The notes beneath the pieces are model-generated. The model was not told where the DNA came from. It ran no database searches and saw only the letters and a program-made list of their open reading frames with translations. 64,000 bases of DNA from DAIDKA01 sp035503515 (GTDB lineage Bacteria > Pseudomonadota > Gammaproteobacteria > Steroidobacterales > Steroidobacteraceae): NCBI GenBank assembly GCA_035503515.1, contig DATJTJ010000129.1, forward strand, positions 1 through 64,000, given 5' to 3'. Shown here one piece after another: positions 25,857-34,149 of this stretch (position 1 is its first letter; each line of letters starts with the position of its first letter). The translations under genes and the position numbers were made by a program.

Positions 25857-28532
25857 ATGCCGAGCGTCCCGCCAGACTCGAACGTCGAATTCACCGCCTC
25901 CGATGTGCTGTCTGCCGACGTTTGGAGCGGCAAGTCACCGCCGACGGTGGTCGGCATCGATGTCGCCTGCACCAAGATCTCGGTTGACCTCCAGAACCTG
26001 CGCCGCGAGACGGCCGACGCCACCATCCAGCGCAACCTGCAGAACCTGGTCGACCTGACCATCAGCGACTGTGCCTTCCTGGCCCTGATCGGTGAGGACT
26101 CGAAGTTCGGCATGGTGCAGGCCGCCCGCCGCGGCATGGCACATTGCCAGCCCGAGGCCCTGAGCGGCGACCCCCTGGCCGACTATCCCTGGCTGAGCGC
26201 ACGCCTGGAGCACCTGCGGCTCACCGAACTGCGCGATACCGGCAAGCCCGCGCCGGCGCAGCTCACGGAGTGCAAGCGCTTCGCCGCACTGCAGATGGGC
26301 TCGCTGCTGATGGTGGTATTCCGGATCCAGAACCGTCCGGCGGGTCTTCTGGCGCTGGCCCGCGCCATGCCGCAGGGTCCCTGGGACGTGAACCTGCAAC
26401 TGCTGCTGAAGCTGGTCGGCACGAGCCTCGCCACGGGCCTGGACCGGTTGCGCATGGCGCAGCGCCTGGCGAAGGTGGAGGAGCGGCTGCAGCTCACCCA
26501 GGCGGCGGCCAACGACGGCGTCTGGGATTTCGACCTGGAGAACAACGAGGTCTATTTCTCGCCGCGCTGGAAGGCCATGCTGGGGTACGCCGATGAGGAC
26601 ATGCAGGAGTCCCCCGACTGGCGCAACCTCGTGCATCCGGATGACATGACCCGCGTCCAGAACGCCATCCGCGATCATGTGGCCGGCAAGCTGCCGATCT
26701 TCGAAAGCGTGCACCGCATGCGTCACCGCAGCGGCGAATGGCGCTGGGTCATCAGCCGCGCCCAGGCGCGCGTCGACGGCCATGGCCGGCTGCTGCGCCT
26801 GGTGGGCGTCGAACTCGACATCACCGAGCGCAAGCTCTACGAGGAAGCGCTGTTCCGCGAGAAGGAGAGCGCGCAGATCACGCTGCAATCCATCGGCGAC
26901 GGTGTCGTCACCACCAACGGCGACTCCACCATCGATTACATCAATCCGGTGGCCGAGGAACTCACCGGCTGGCGGCTCGAGGATGCGATGGGGCGCCCCG
27001 TGGAGGAGGTGTTCCGCGCCTTCCACGAGGAGACCTGCGAGCCGCTGGAGAACCCGCTCACGGTCGCCATCCGCCGGGTGCGGCCCATCAAGTCCGTGCG
27101 GCCGGTCCTGCTGATCCGCCGCGACGGCAACGAGCTGTATGTCGAAAGCACGGCGGCTCCCATCCGCGACGGCGCCGGCCACGTGGCCGGCGGCGTGCTG
27201 GTGTTCCATGACGTGAGCGAATCGCGGGAGCTCAACCGCCGGCTCTCCTATCATGCGAGCCACGACCTGCTCACGGGCCTGGTGAACCGCCGCGAGTTCG
27301 AGGCGCGCATGGAGCGGTCGCTCAAGAGCGCCAAGGCCCGCGAGGCCTCCTACGCGCTGTGTTACCTCGACATCGACCAGTTCAAGATCATCAACGACAG
27401 CTGCGGTCACGGTGCCGGCGATGCGTTGCTGGGCCAGGTTGGCGCGCTGCTGAAGTCCAAGGTCCGCTGGCGCGACACCCTCTCGCGCCTGGGGGGCGAT
27501 GAGTTCGGCATCCTCCTGGAAAGCTGCTCGCTGGATGAGGCCATGCACACCGCCGAGCAGCTGCGCGAGGCCGTGCGCACCTTCCGTTTCACCTGGGAGG
27601 ACCGGGTGTTCCGCCTCGGCGCCAGCGTCGGTGTGGTGCCGATCACCGCCGAGAACGAGGACGTGGCCTCCATCCTGTCCGCGGCCGACAGCGCCTGTCA
27701 GGCGGCGAAGGAAGCGGGACGCAACCGCGTCCACAGTTTCGCCGAGAACGACATCGAGCTCATGCGCCGCCGGCGCGAGATGCAGTGGGCGGCGCGGATC
27801 AACGCGGCGCTGGAGGAGGGGCGGTTCGAGCTGTTCCGGATGGCGATCCAGCCCCTGCAGCGCAACGAGCCCGGCCAGCACTACGAACTGCTGCTGCGCA
27901 TGCGCGATGAGGCGGGCCGCATCGTCTCGCCCGACAATTTCATCGCGGCCGCGGAGCGCTACGGCATCGCGCCGGCCATCGACCGCTGGGTGATCGAGAA
28001 CGCGCTGCGCTGGCTGGTCTCGGAGGCCGATGAGCGCGAGACCCTGCAGCTGTGCTCGATCAACCTGTCCGGGCAGAGCCTCGGGGATGACAAGTTCCTG
28101 CCGTTCGTGATCGATCAGTTCCACCGCAGCGGCCTGGATGCCACCAAGATCTGCTTCGAGATCACCGAGACCGCGGCCGTGGCCAGCTTCTCGCAGGCCA
28201 ACCGCTTCATCCAGTCGCTCAAGGAACTGGGCTGCAAGTTCGCGCTCGACGACTTCGGCACCGGGCTGTCTTCGTTCGGTTACCTCAAGCACTTCCCGGT
28301 GGACTACCTGAAGATCGACGGCAGCTTCGTGCGCGAAATCCTGCGCGATCCCATCGACCGGGAAATGGTCCGATCCATCAATGAGATCGGTCACCTCACC
28401 GGCAAGCAGACGATCGCCGAGTTCGCCGAGAACGCCGAGATCATCCAGATGTTGCGCAGCATCGGGGTCGACTACGCCCAGGGGTACGGCATTGCGCAGC
28501 CGCAGCGGGTGCTGAAGGCCGTGGGGACCTGA
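25857..28532 (+). CDS. PAS-PAS-GGDEF-EAL cyclic-di-GMP signalling protein
   Basis: An 891-residue cytosolic protein without TM segments. A GAF-like region (about 55-195) is followed by PAS domains at about 210-335 (FSPRWKAMLGYADEDM) and 335-455, then a GGDEF domain with intact GGDEF at 546-550. The inhibitory I-site RWRD (537-540) sits five residues before it. The EAL domain begins with ELL (677-679) in place of EAL but keeps DDFGTG (798-803), KIDGSF and the downstream Glu/Gln motifs, so phosphodiesterase activity is plausible. It stands alone with its own promoter; the sensed signal is unknown. Confidence 0.92.
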   Translation: MPSVPPDSNVEFTASDVLSADVWSGKSPPTVVGIDVACTKISVDLQNLRRETADATIQRNLQNLVDLTISDCAFLALIGEDSKFGMVQAARRGMAHCQPEALSGDPLADYPWLSARLEHLRLTELRDTGKPAPAQLTECKRFAALQMGSLLMVVFRIQNRPAGLLALARAMPQGPWDVNLQLLLKLVGTSLATGLDRLRMAQRLAKVEERLQLTQAAANDGVWDFDLENNEVYFSPRWKAMLGYADEDMQESPDWRNLVHPDDMTRVQNAIRDHVAGKLPIFESVHRMRHRSGEWRWVISRAQARVDGHGRLLRLVGVELDITERKLYEEALFREKESAQITLQSIGDGVVTTNGDSTIDYINPVAEELTGWRLEDAMGRPVEEVFRAFHEETCEPLENPLTVAIRRVRPIKSVRPVLLIRRDGNELYVESTAAPIRDGAGHVAGGVLVFHDVSESRELNRRLSYHASHDLLTGLVNRREFEARMERSLKSAKAREASYALCYLDIDQFKIINDSCGHGAGDALLGQVGALLKSKVRWRDTLSRLGGDEFGILLESCSLDEAMHTAEQLREAVRTFRFTWEDRVFRLGASVGVVPITAENEDVASILSAADSACQAAKEAGRNRVHSFAENDIELMRRRREMQWAARINAALEEGRFELFRMAIQPLQRNEPGQHYELLLRMRDEAGRIVSPDNFIAAAERYGIAPAIDRWVIENALRWLVSEADERETLQLCSINLSGQSLGDDKFLPFVIDQFHRSGLDATKICFEITETAAVASFSQANRFIQSLKELGCKFALDDFGTGLSSFGYLKHFPVDYLKIDGSFVREILRDPIDREMVRSINEIGHLTGKQTIAEFAENAEIIQMLRSIGVDYAQGYGIAQPQRVLKAVGT

Positions 28533-28542
28533 GCCCCCAGGT

Positions 28543-29424
28543 TCAGTGGTCCTGCGCGCTGAACTCCAGCCGCATCGACAGATCGATGGCGCGCACGTGC
28601 TTGGTGATGGCGCCCACCGAGATGAAGTCCACGCCGGTCTCGGCGATCGCCCGCACCGACTCCAGGGTCGTCCCCCCGGAGGCTTCGAGCTTCACCGCCG
28701 CGCCCGAGGCGCGGGTGCGGTCCACCGCCGTGCGCAGATCGGCGAGGCTGAAATTGTCGAGCATCACGACATCCGGTGCGGCCCGCAGCGCCTCTGCCAG
28801 CTGCTCGAGGTCTTCCACCTCGGTTTCGACCTGCAGGCGCGGCGCCAGGCGCCGGGCGCTGGCGACGGCCTTGGCAATGGAACCGGCCGCTGCGATGTGG
28901 TTCTCCTTGATCAGCACCATGTCGTACAGACCCATGCGGTGATTGTGCGCACCGCCGCAGCGCACGGCGTATTTCTGCGCGGTGCGCAGGCCCGGCAGCG
29001 TCTTGCGGGTGTCGAGGATGGTGCAGCCGGTGCCCGCCACCGCATCGGCGAAGCGGCGGGCCTCGGTGGCCGTGGCCGACAGCAGCTGCAGGAAATTCAG
29101 GGCCGTGCGCTCACCGGTGAGGATGGGCCGCGCCGGCCCCTCGAGGGTGAACAGGGTGTCGTCCGCGCAGGCCTGCGCACCCTCGGCGAGCTGCCAGTGC
29201 AGCCGGATCTGCGGATCCAGCGCCCGGAAGGTCGCCTCGACCCAGGCCACGCCGCACAGGACCATGGGTTCGCGGGTGATGACCCGGCCCCGGACCCGCT
29301 GCCGCGCCGGCACGAGGCTTGCGGTGACGTCTCCGCCTGCAACATCTTCGCGCAGGGCCTCGGCGACCTGATCCTCGAGATCGCCGGGCAATGGGTTGGG
29401 AAGATCCATGGGCTGCGCTTGCAT
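28543..29424 (-). CDS. nadC: Nicotinate-nucleotide pyrophosphorylase (QPRTase)
   Basis: A 293-residue enzyme making nicotinate mononucleotide from quinolinate and PRPP in de novo NAD synthesis. Conserved features include ALREDVAGGDVTA, ERTALNFLQLLSA, DTRKTLPGLRTAQKYAVRCGG (split here: DTRKTLPGLR then AQKYAV) and HRMGLYDMVLIKENH, with phosphate-binding Arg/Lys/His residues. The C-terminal EASGG and SVGAITKH close the barrel. ATG at 29424 lies six bases after TACGCT with an extended TG, suggesting a leaderless mRNA. The alternative ATG is five codons on. Confidence 0.95.
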   Translation of the reverse strand: MQAQPMDLPNPLPGDLEDQVAEALREDVAGGDVTASLVPARQRVRGRVITREPMVLCGVAWVEATFRALDPQIRLHWQLAEGAQACADDTLFTLEGPARPILTGERTALNFLQLLSATATEARRFADAVAGTGCTILDTRKTLPGLRTAQKYAVRCGGAHNHRMGLYDMVLIKENHIAAAGSIAKAVASARRLAPRLQVETEVEDLEQLAEALRAAPDVVMLDNFSLADLRTAVDRTRASGAAVKLEASGGTTLESVRAIAETGVDFISVGAITKHVRAIDLSMRLEFSAQDH

Positions 29425-29430
29425 GCTGCA

Positions 29431-29439
29431 AGCGTAGCA
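29431..29439 (-). promoter_or_regulatory. Extended -10 box for a predicted leaderless nadC mRNA
   Basis: Read on the minus strand, TGC-TACGCT is followed by six bases and then the ATG at 29424. No ribosome binding site fits in that gap. Confidence 0.5.
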
Positions 29440-29519
29440 TTGGCCCGCCCCGGAGCGGAAATCGGCGAAATGCCGCGATATCCTTGCACCCCCAGGCGTC
29501 CGATCCGCGAGGTGGCATC

Positions 29520-31025
29520 ATGAAAGAGGTCCGGGCCGACAGACGACCGACGGCAGCGGAGCAGGCGCGGCTGGGCCTGAAATCCGCGGAGCTGCTGCGC
29601 CAGGCGGCGTACATCGATGGCCAGTGGACCGAGGCGGCCCGCAGCATCGAGGTGGTCAATCCGGCGAGTCAGCAACTGCTGGGGACCGTGCCCGCGATGG
29701 GCGCGCAAGAGACCGAGCGCGCCGTGGCCGCCGCCCACCGCGCCTTCGATTCCTGGCGGCGCTTGTCCGCAGGCGAGCGCGGCGTCATCCTGCAGCGCTG
29801 GTACGAACTGATCATGGCGCACCAAGAAGACCTCGCCCGGCTGATGACGGCCGAGCAGGGCAAGCCATTGAGTGAATCGCGCGGTGAAATCGCCTACTCC
29901 GCGTCCTTCATCGAATGGTTCGCCCAGGAGAGCCGGCGGGCCTACGGTCAGGTGATCCCCGGCCATGCGGCCGACAAGCGCCTGGTGGTGCTGCGCGAAC
30001 CCGTCGGCGTGGTCGCCGCCATCACGCCCTGGAACTTCCCCTCGGCGATGATCACGCGCAAGGTCGGGCCTGCGCTCGCGGCCGGCTGCACGGTGGTGCT
30101 CAAGCCCTCGGAACTGACGCCGTTCTCGGCGCTGGCGCTGGCGTGGCTGGCCACCAAGGCCGACGTGCCCGCCGGCGTGTTCAACATCGTGACGGGCGAG
30201 CCGGCCCCGATCGGTGAAGTGTTCACCACCGACCCGCGGATCCGCAAGTTCACCTTCACCGGTTCCACGCGCGTCGGCAAGATGCTCGCGGCGCGCTGCA
30301 TGGGCACGGTGAAGCACGTGTCGCTCGAACTGGGAGGCAACGCGCCCTTCATCGTCTTCGACGATGCCGATCTGGCGCGCGCCGTGGACGGGGCTCTGGC
30401 CTCGAAATTCCGCAACACGGGACAGACCTGTGTCTGCGCCAATCGTATTCTGGTGCAGCGGGGCATCCACGATGAGTTCGTCGCCAGGCTCAGCGAACGG
30501 GTCGCGCAGCTGGTGGTCGGCGACGGTCTCGATGGCGAAACGCATCTGGGACCACTGATCAACGCCGATGCCGTCGACAAGGTCGAACGTCACGTCCAGG
30601 ACGCCGTTGCGCGCGGTGGCAAGCTGCGCACCGGCGGCAAGCGCATCGGGGGCAACTTCTTCCAGCCGACGGTGGTCACGGAGGTCGGCCGCGAGGCGGC
30701 GCTGTTCACCGAGGAGACCTTCGGGCCCCTGGCCGGCATCGTCAGATTCAGCACCGAGGCGCAGGCCATCGAACTGGCCAACGACACCACGGCGGGGCTT
30801 GCGGCGTATTTCTACACCCGCGACCTGAACCGTTCCTGGCGCGTCTCCGAAGCCCTGCAGTACGGAATGATCGGACTGAACACCGGCCTGATCTCCACCA
30901 CCGTGGCGCCCTTCGGCGGCGTGAAGGAATCCGGCCTGGGCCGCGAGGGATCGAGTTTCGGCATGCAGGAATACCTGGAAACGAAGCTCGTGTGTACCGC
31001 CGTCAGCGCGGAGGCAGGAGGGTGA
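29520..31025 (+). CDS. gabD: NAD(P)-dependent succinate-semialdehyde dehydrogenase
   Basis: A 501-residue aldehyde dehydrogenase. It has the cofactor segment ITPWNFPSAMITRKVGPALAAG, FTGSTRVGK, the general base Glu in LELGGNAPF and catalytic Cys304 in NTGQTCVCANR. The KPLSESRGEIAYSASFIEWFAEEA-like stretch (here split by a Gln) and PFGGVKESGLGREGS are GabD hallmarks. The paired Cys304/Cys306 resembles the redox-sensitive pair in other SSADHs. ATG at 29520 follows GAGGTGG. No GABA transaminase is adjacent, so the physiological aldehyde is open. Confidence 0.9.
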   Translation: MKEVRADRRPTAAEQARLGLKSAELLRQAAYIDGQWTEAARSIEVVNPASQQLLGTVPAMGAQETERAVAAAHRAFDSWRRLSAGERGVILQRWYELIMAHQEDLARLMTAEQGKPLSESRGEIAYSASFIEWFAQESRRAYGQVIPGHAADKRLVVLREPVGVVAAITPWNFPSAMITRKVGPALAAGCTVVLKPSELTPFSALALAWLATKADVPAGVFNIVTGEPAPIGEVFTTDPRIRKFTFTGSTRVGKMLAARCMGTVKHVSLELGGNAPFIVFDDADLARAVDGALASKFRNTGQTCVCANRILVQRGIHDEFVARLSERVAQLVVGDGLDGETHLGPLINADAVDKVERHVQDAVARGGKLRTGGKRIGGNFFQPTVVTEVGREAALFTEETFGPLAGIVRFSTEAQAIELANDTTAGLAAYFYTRDLNRSWRVSEALQYGMIGLNTGLISTTVAPFGGVKESGLGREGSSFGMQEYLETKLVCTAVSAEAGG

Positions 31026-31035
31026 TCACGCTGTT

Positions 31036-31976
31036 TCACCGGCCGACCCGCAGCGCGCTGGTCATGGCAAAGCGCCGCGGATGAGCCTGCCAGCCGCGGC
31101 CGCCGTCCTCGGACCAATGGAGCGCGCCGGTGCGGTCCACCGCCACGATGAAATCGCCCTCGCAGGCGAGGCAGTCGGTGTCGATGATGGCCCCGAGCCA
31201 GCGTGACTCGCCGAACTGCACCGGCCGGATCGCGGCCGGCGCGTCCCAGGGCAGTCGGTACAAGGCGCCGCAGGTCGCGAAGTGGTCCTGGGCCGCGCTC
31301 ACCAGCACATCCTCCCCACAGAACGCCACGGCGGCGCAGTACGGGGCGTGCAGACCTTCGGCGCTCACGGTCCACGTCGCGCCCCCGTCGCGGCTGATGC
31401 AGACGCCGGCGCCGGCCGCCGCCGCCACGATCTGCGGTCGCGACGGATGGGGACATACCTGATGCACGTCCCAGTCGATGTTCAGCGTCGGGTGCCAGCT
31501 CGTACCCTGGTCGAGGGAACGGGGAATGCCGCCGACGTGGACATTGGCGAACAGCGTCGCCTCATCGCAGGTGGCGGCCATGGACCGCACGCCAAGGGGC
31601 GGTCCGATGACGCGGCCGTCGATGACCGCCGTTCCCGCGTACCAGCTCTTCCGACCCGGCGTGTGAGCGAACCCCGGCAGGGGCCGCAGGCTGCCCGCCG
31701 CATCAAGGCGCAGGACCTGGGCGTCGTCGGTTCCCACGAACACCGCATCGGCCGTGGCGAGCAGGCTGGAGAGCGGGAAGTCGCTACGCGCGAGCACCTG
31801 CCAGTGGCCGTCCGGGGACCGGCGGCACAGCTGCGTCCCTCCGACGATTGCCAGCAGGCCCTGCCGGTCGGCGCACAGACCCGTAGCGGCTGGTCCGGCA
31901 ATTCATGACGGACCGCATCGCCGGTAATGACGTACAAGCCGTCGTGCCAGCTCGCCGCGAAAATCGTCGCGCCCAT
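31036..31976 (-). pseudogene. BNR/WD40-like repeat protein, interrupted by a frameshift
   Basis: Two reading frames together make a full beta-propeller-type protein of about 313 residues. The first frame begins at ATG 31976 with GATIFAASWHDGLYVITGDA and runs to VCAP. The second continues DRQGLLAIVGGTQLCRRSPDGHWQVLARSD and then BNR-like blades (SRDGGATWTVSAEG, SEDGGRGWQAHP). The frames meet near 31869-31871, where restoring one missing base in a CC run joins them without loss. This is either a true inactivating mutation or a sequencing error. Similar cytosolic repeat proteins are described as glycosyl hydrolase/photosystem-stability-like; function unknown. Confidence 0.7.
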
Positions 31977-31979
31977 GGT

Positions 31980-32008
31980 TTGAAGAATGCGCCCTAAGCC
32001 CCCATAAT
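31980..32008 (+). promoter_or_regulatory. Sigma-70 promoter of grxD
   Basis: TTGAAG (31980-31985) and CATAAT (32003-32008) are 17 bases apart. The leader that follows contains a small hairpin, GGCGGC/GCCGCC at 32025-32041, just before the ribosome site AAAGGA. Confidence 0.62.
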
Positions 32009-32059
32009 CCTAGTCCAACCGCCCGGCGGCCTTGCGCCGCCTTCGAAAAGGACTCGATT

Positions 32060-32383
32060 ATGGACGTGGTCGAAAAGATCAAGGCCGAGCTCGGCTCGGC
32101 GCCGGTAGTACTGTTCATGAAGGGTACCCCGGATTTTCCGCAATGCGGCTTCTCCGCGCAGACCGTGGCGGCCCTGAATGCGGTGGGCGCCCAATTCAAG
32201 CATGTGAACATATTCGAGGAGCCGGAGCTGCGCGAGGCGCTGAAGCGGTACTCCAACTGGCCGACCTATCCCCAGCTGTATGTGAACGGCGAACTGGTCG
32301 GTGGCTGTGACATCACCCTGGAGATGTACCACAGCGGCGAGCTCAAGAAGCTGTTGCAGGACAGCGGCGCCGTCGCCGCCTGA
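32060..32383 (+). CDS. grxD: Monothiol glutaredoxin (Grx4 type)
   Basis: A 107-residue CGFS-type glutaredoxin. The active site PQCGFS has the single Cys29, with the upstream FMKGTPDFP and downstream SNWPTYPQLYVNGELVGGCDI being the family pattern (split here: WPTYPQLYVNGE, VGGCDI). Such proteins bind a glutathione-ligated [2Fe-2S] cluster with BolA partners and pass it to Fe-S targets. Length equals E. coli GrxD. It is transcribed alone and faces the convergent rnt gene 15 bases away. Confidence 0.96.
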   Translation: MDVVEKIKAELGSAPVVLFMKGTPDFPQCGFSAQTVAALNAVGAQFKHVNIFEEPELREALKRYSNWPTYPQLYVNGELVGGCDITLEMYHSGELKKLLQDSGAVAA

Positions 32384-32398
32384 TCGGGACTGCGGACG

Positions 32399-33109
32399 CT
32401 ACGCCTCGATGGTGTCCGCATCCCCCCCGCCGGTGTCGAACCACCCCAGCTGACCCGCCCGGTCGTGGGCCGCCGCATAGGTGGTCTGCATGCGGTTGCA
32501 GACGAAGCAGAACAGATCCGCCGTGCGTTCCGCATCGTAGGACGCGGAGTGGGCGGAGCTCGCATCCCACTGGATGCCTGAGACCGCCACCGCCTTGGCG
32601 AGCACCGTCTGCCCCAGGGCCGCGCCCGCCAGCGTCGCGGTATCGAAGCACGAGAAGGGATGAAAGGGGCTGCGCTTCACGTCCGTGCGTTCCAGCGCGG
32701 CATTGAGGAAGGCCAGATCGAAGGCGGCGTTGTGGCCGACCAGGATGGCCCGGCGGCAGTCATAGGCCTTCAGCTGATGCCGCACCTCGCGGAAGATGCG
32801 TTGCAGCGCCTCACGCTCCGGCAGCGCCGGGCGCAGCGGATGGTAGGGGTCGATGCCCGTGACGCTCAGGGAGGCCGGATCCAGGCGCGAGCCGGGGAAG
32901 GGCTGTACGTGGAAGCTGTGGGTGGGGCCGCGCGCCAGGGTGCCGCTGGCGTCCATGTCGATGAACACGGCGGCGATTTCCAGCAAGGCATCGGTGCGCG
33001 AGTTGAAGCCGCCGGTCTCGACATCGATGACGACCGGCAGGAACCCGCGGAAGCGGCGGCTCATGAGCGCCGCGGCGGCAGTCTTGATGACCTCGTCCCC
33101 GTTGTTCAC
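32399..33109 (-). CDS. rnt: Ribonuclease T
   Basis: A 236-residue DEDDh 3'-5' exoribonuclease that trims the 3' ends of tRNA and other stable RNAs. The acidic motifs are VIDVETGGFNSRTDALLEIA (Exo I), HNAAFDLAFLNA (Exo II) and HSASYDAERTADLF (Exo III), with RFRGFLPVV upstream as in E. coli RNase T. The start is placed at GTG 33107-33109, which overlaps the pyrC stop as GTGA; another in-frame GTG lies nine codons upstream. Last gene of the M17 peptidase-pyrC-rnt operon. Confidence 0.92.
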   Translation of the reverse strand: MNNGDEVIKTAAAALMSRRFRGFLPVVIDVETGGFNSRTDALLEIAAVFIDMDASGTLARGPTHSFHVQPFPGSRLDPASLSVTGIDPYHPLRPALPEREALQRIFREVRHQLKAYDCRRAILVGHNAAFDLAFLNAALERTDVKRSPFHPFSCFDTATLAGAALGQTVLAKAVAVSGIQWDASSAHSASYDAERTADLFCFVCNRMQTTYAAAHDRAGQLGWFDTGGGDADTIEA

Positions 33110-34149
33110 GCTGAGGCGGCCCCGACCATGCGCCACTGGATCATTTCGCCCGCGCGCAGCGGCACCAGCGCCTCGCCCCCGAAATCATAGCTGTCCGGAA
33201 CCCTCCAGGGTTCGGGAACGAGCGTGATGAAGTCGGGGTTGCGCGGCAGTCCATAGAAATCGGCACCGAACTCGGACGCGAACCCGGGCAGCAGGGGCAG
33301 CCGGCCGACGCTGTCGAAGACCTCCGCGTACAGCTCGATGGCGGCATGGGCGCTGAAGATTCCGGCGCAGCCGCAGGCCGCCTCCTTGGTGTGCCGCGCG
33401 TGCGGCGCGCTGTCGGTTCCCAGGAAGAAGCGCGGATCGGCGCTGGTGGCCGCCTCGATCAGGGCCTCCCGGTCATCCTCGGTCTTCAGGACCGGCAGGC
33501 AGTACAGGTGCGGCCGGATGCCGCCGACGAACAGGGCGTTGCGGTTCAGGAGCAGGTGCTGCGGGGTAATGGTCGCGGCAACCCGGGCGCGCGCGCCGCG
33601 CACGAACTCCACCGCGCGCCGCGTCGTGACGTGCTCGAAGACGATGCGCAGTCCCGGATGGCGCACGCACAGCGGCAGCAGCACCTCGTCGATGAAGCGC
33701 GCCTCGCGGTCGAAGACGTCGACATCGCCGTGGGTAACCTCGCCATGCACCTGCAGGATCACGCCATGCTCGCTCATCTGCTCGAGCACGGGGCGGATGT
33801 TGCGCACGTCGGTGACGCCGGACTCGGAGTTGGTGGTGGCGCCGGCCGGATAGAGCTTGAAGCCGGCGATGCCGGCGGCACGGGCGCGGGCCACTTCCGC
33901 GGGCGCGGTCCGGTCCGTGAGGTAGAGAGTCATCAGCGGCTCGAAGCCGGAGCCCGGTGGCAGGGCCGCGCGGATGCGGTCGCGGTAGGCGAGGGCCATC
34001 GGCGTGGTCGTGATCGGGGGCCTGAGGTTCGGCATGACGATCGCGCGGCCGAAGCGCGCCGCCGTGAAGGGCAGCACGGCCGCCATCGGTGCGCCATCGC
34101 GCAGGTGCAGGTGCCAGTCATCCGGGCGCCGCAGCGTCAGCGTGCTCAT
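33106..34149 (-). CDS. pyrC: Dihydroorotase (class II)
   Basis: A 347-residue enzyme that cyclises carbamoyl-aspartate to dihydroorotate in pyrimidine synthesis. The zinc ligands HLHLRDG (His13, His15), the carboxylated Lys98 (GFKLYPAGATTNS), HGEVT, FEHVTT and the Asp in LGTDSAPH are all present. The length equals E. coli PyrC. ATG at 34147-34149 overlaps the upstream peptidase stop (ATGA), and the stop overlaps rnt (GTGA), showing tight coupling. Confidence 0.97.
   Translation of the reverse strand: MSTLTLRRPDDWHLHLRDGAPMAAVLPFTAARFGRAIVMPNLRPPITTTPMALAYRDRIRAALPPGSGFEPLMTLYLTDRTAPAEVARARAAGIAGFKLYPAGATTNSESGVTDVRNIRPVLEQMSEHGVILQVHGEVTHGDVDVFDREARFIDEVLLPLCVRHPGLRIVFEHVTTRRAVEFVRGARARVAATITPQHLLLNRNALFVGGIRPHLYCLPVLKTEDDREALIEAATSADPRFFLGTDSAPHARHTKEAACGCAGIFSAHAAIELYAEVFDSVGRLPLLPGFASEFGADFYGLPRNPDFITLVPEPWRVPDSYDFGGEALVPLRAGEMIQWRMVGAASA

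Noticed and set aside
25935..28394. Open minus-strand frame of about 819 codons opposite the GGDEF-EAL gene
   Set aside because: Antisense shadow of a multi-domain gene with intact motifs; no sign of its own translation start.
32025..32041. Hairpin before grxD considered as a terminator
   Set aside because: It has no U-tract and lies between a good promoter and the start codon, so it is at most a leader structure.
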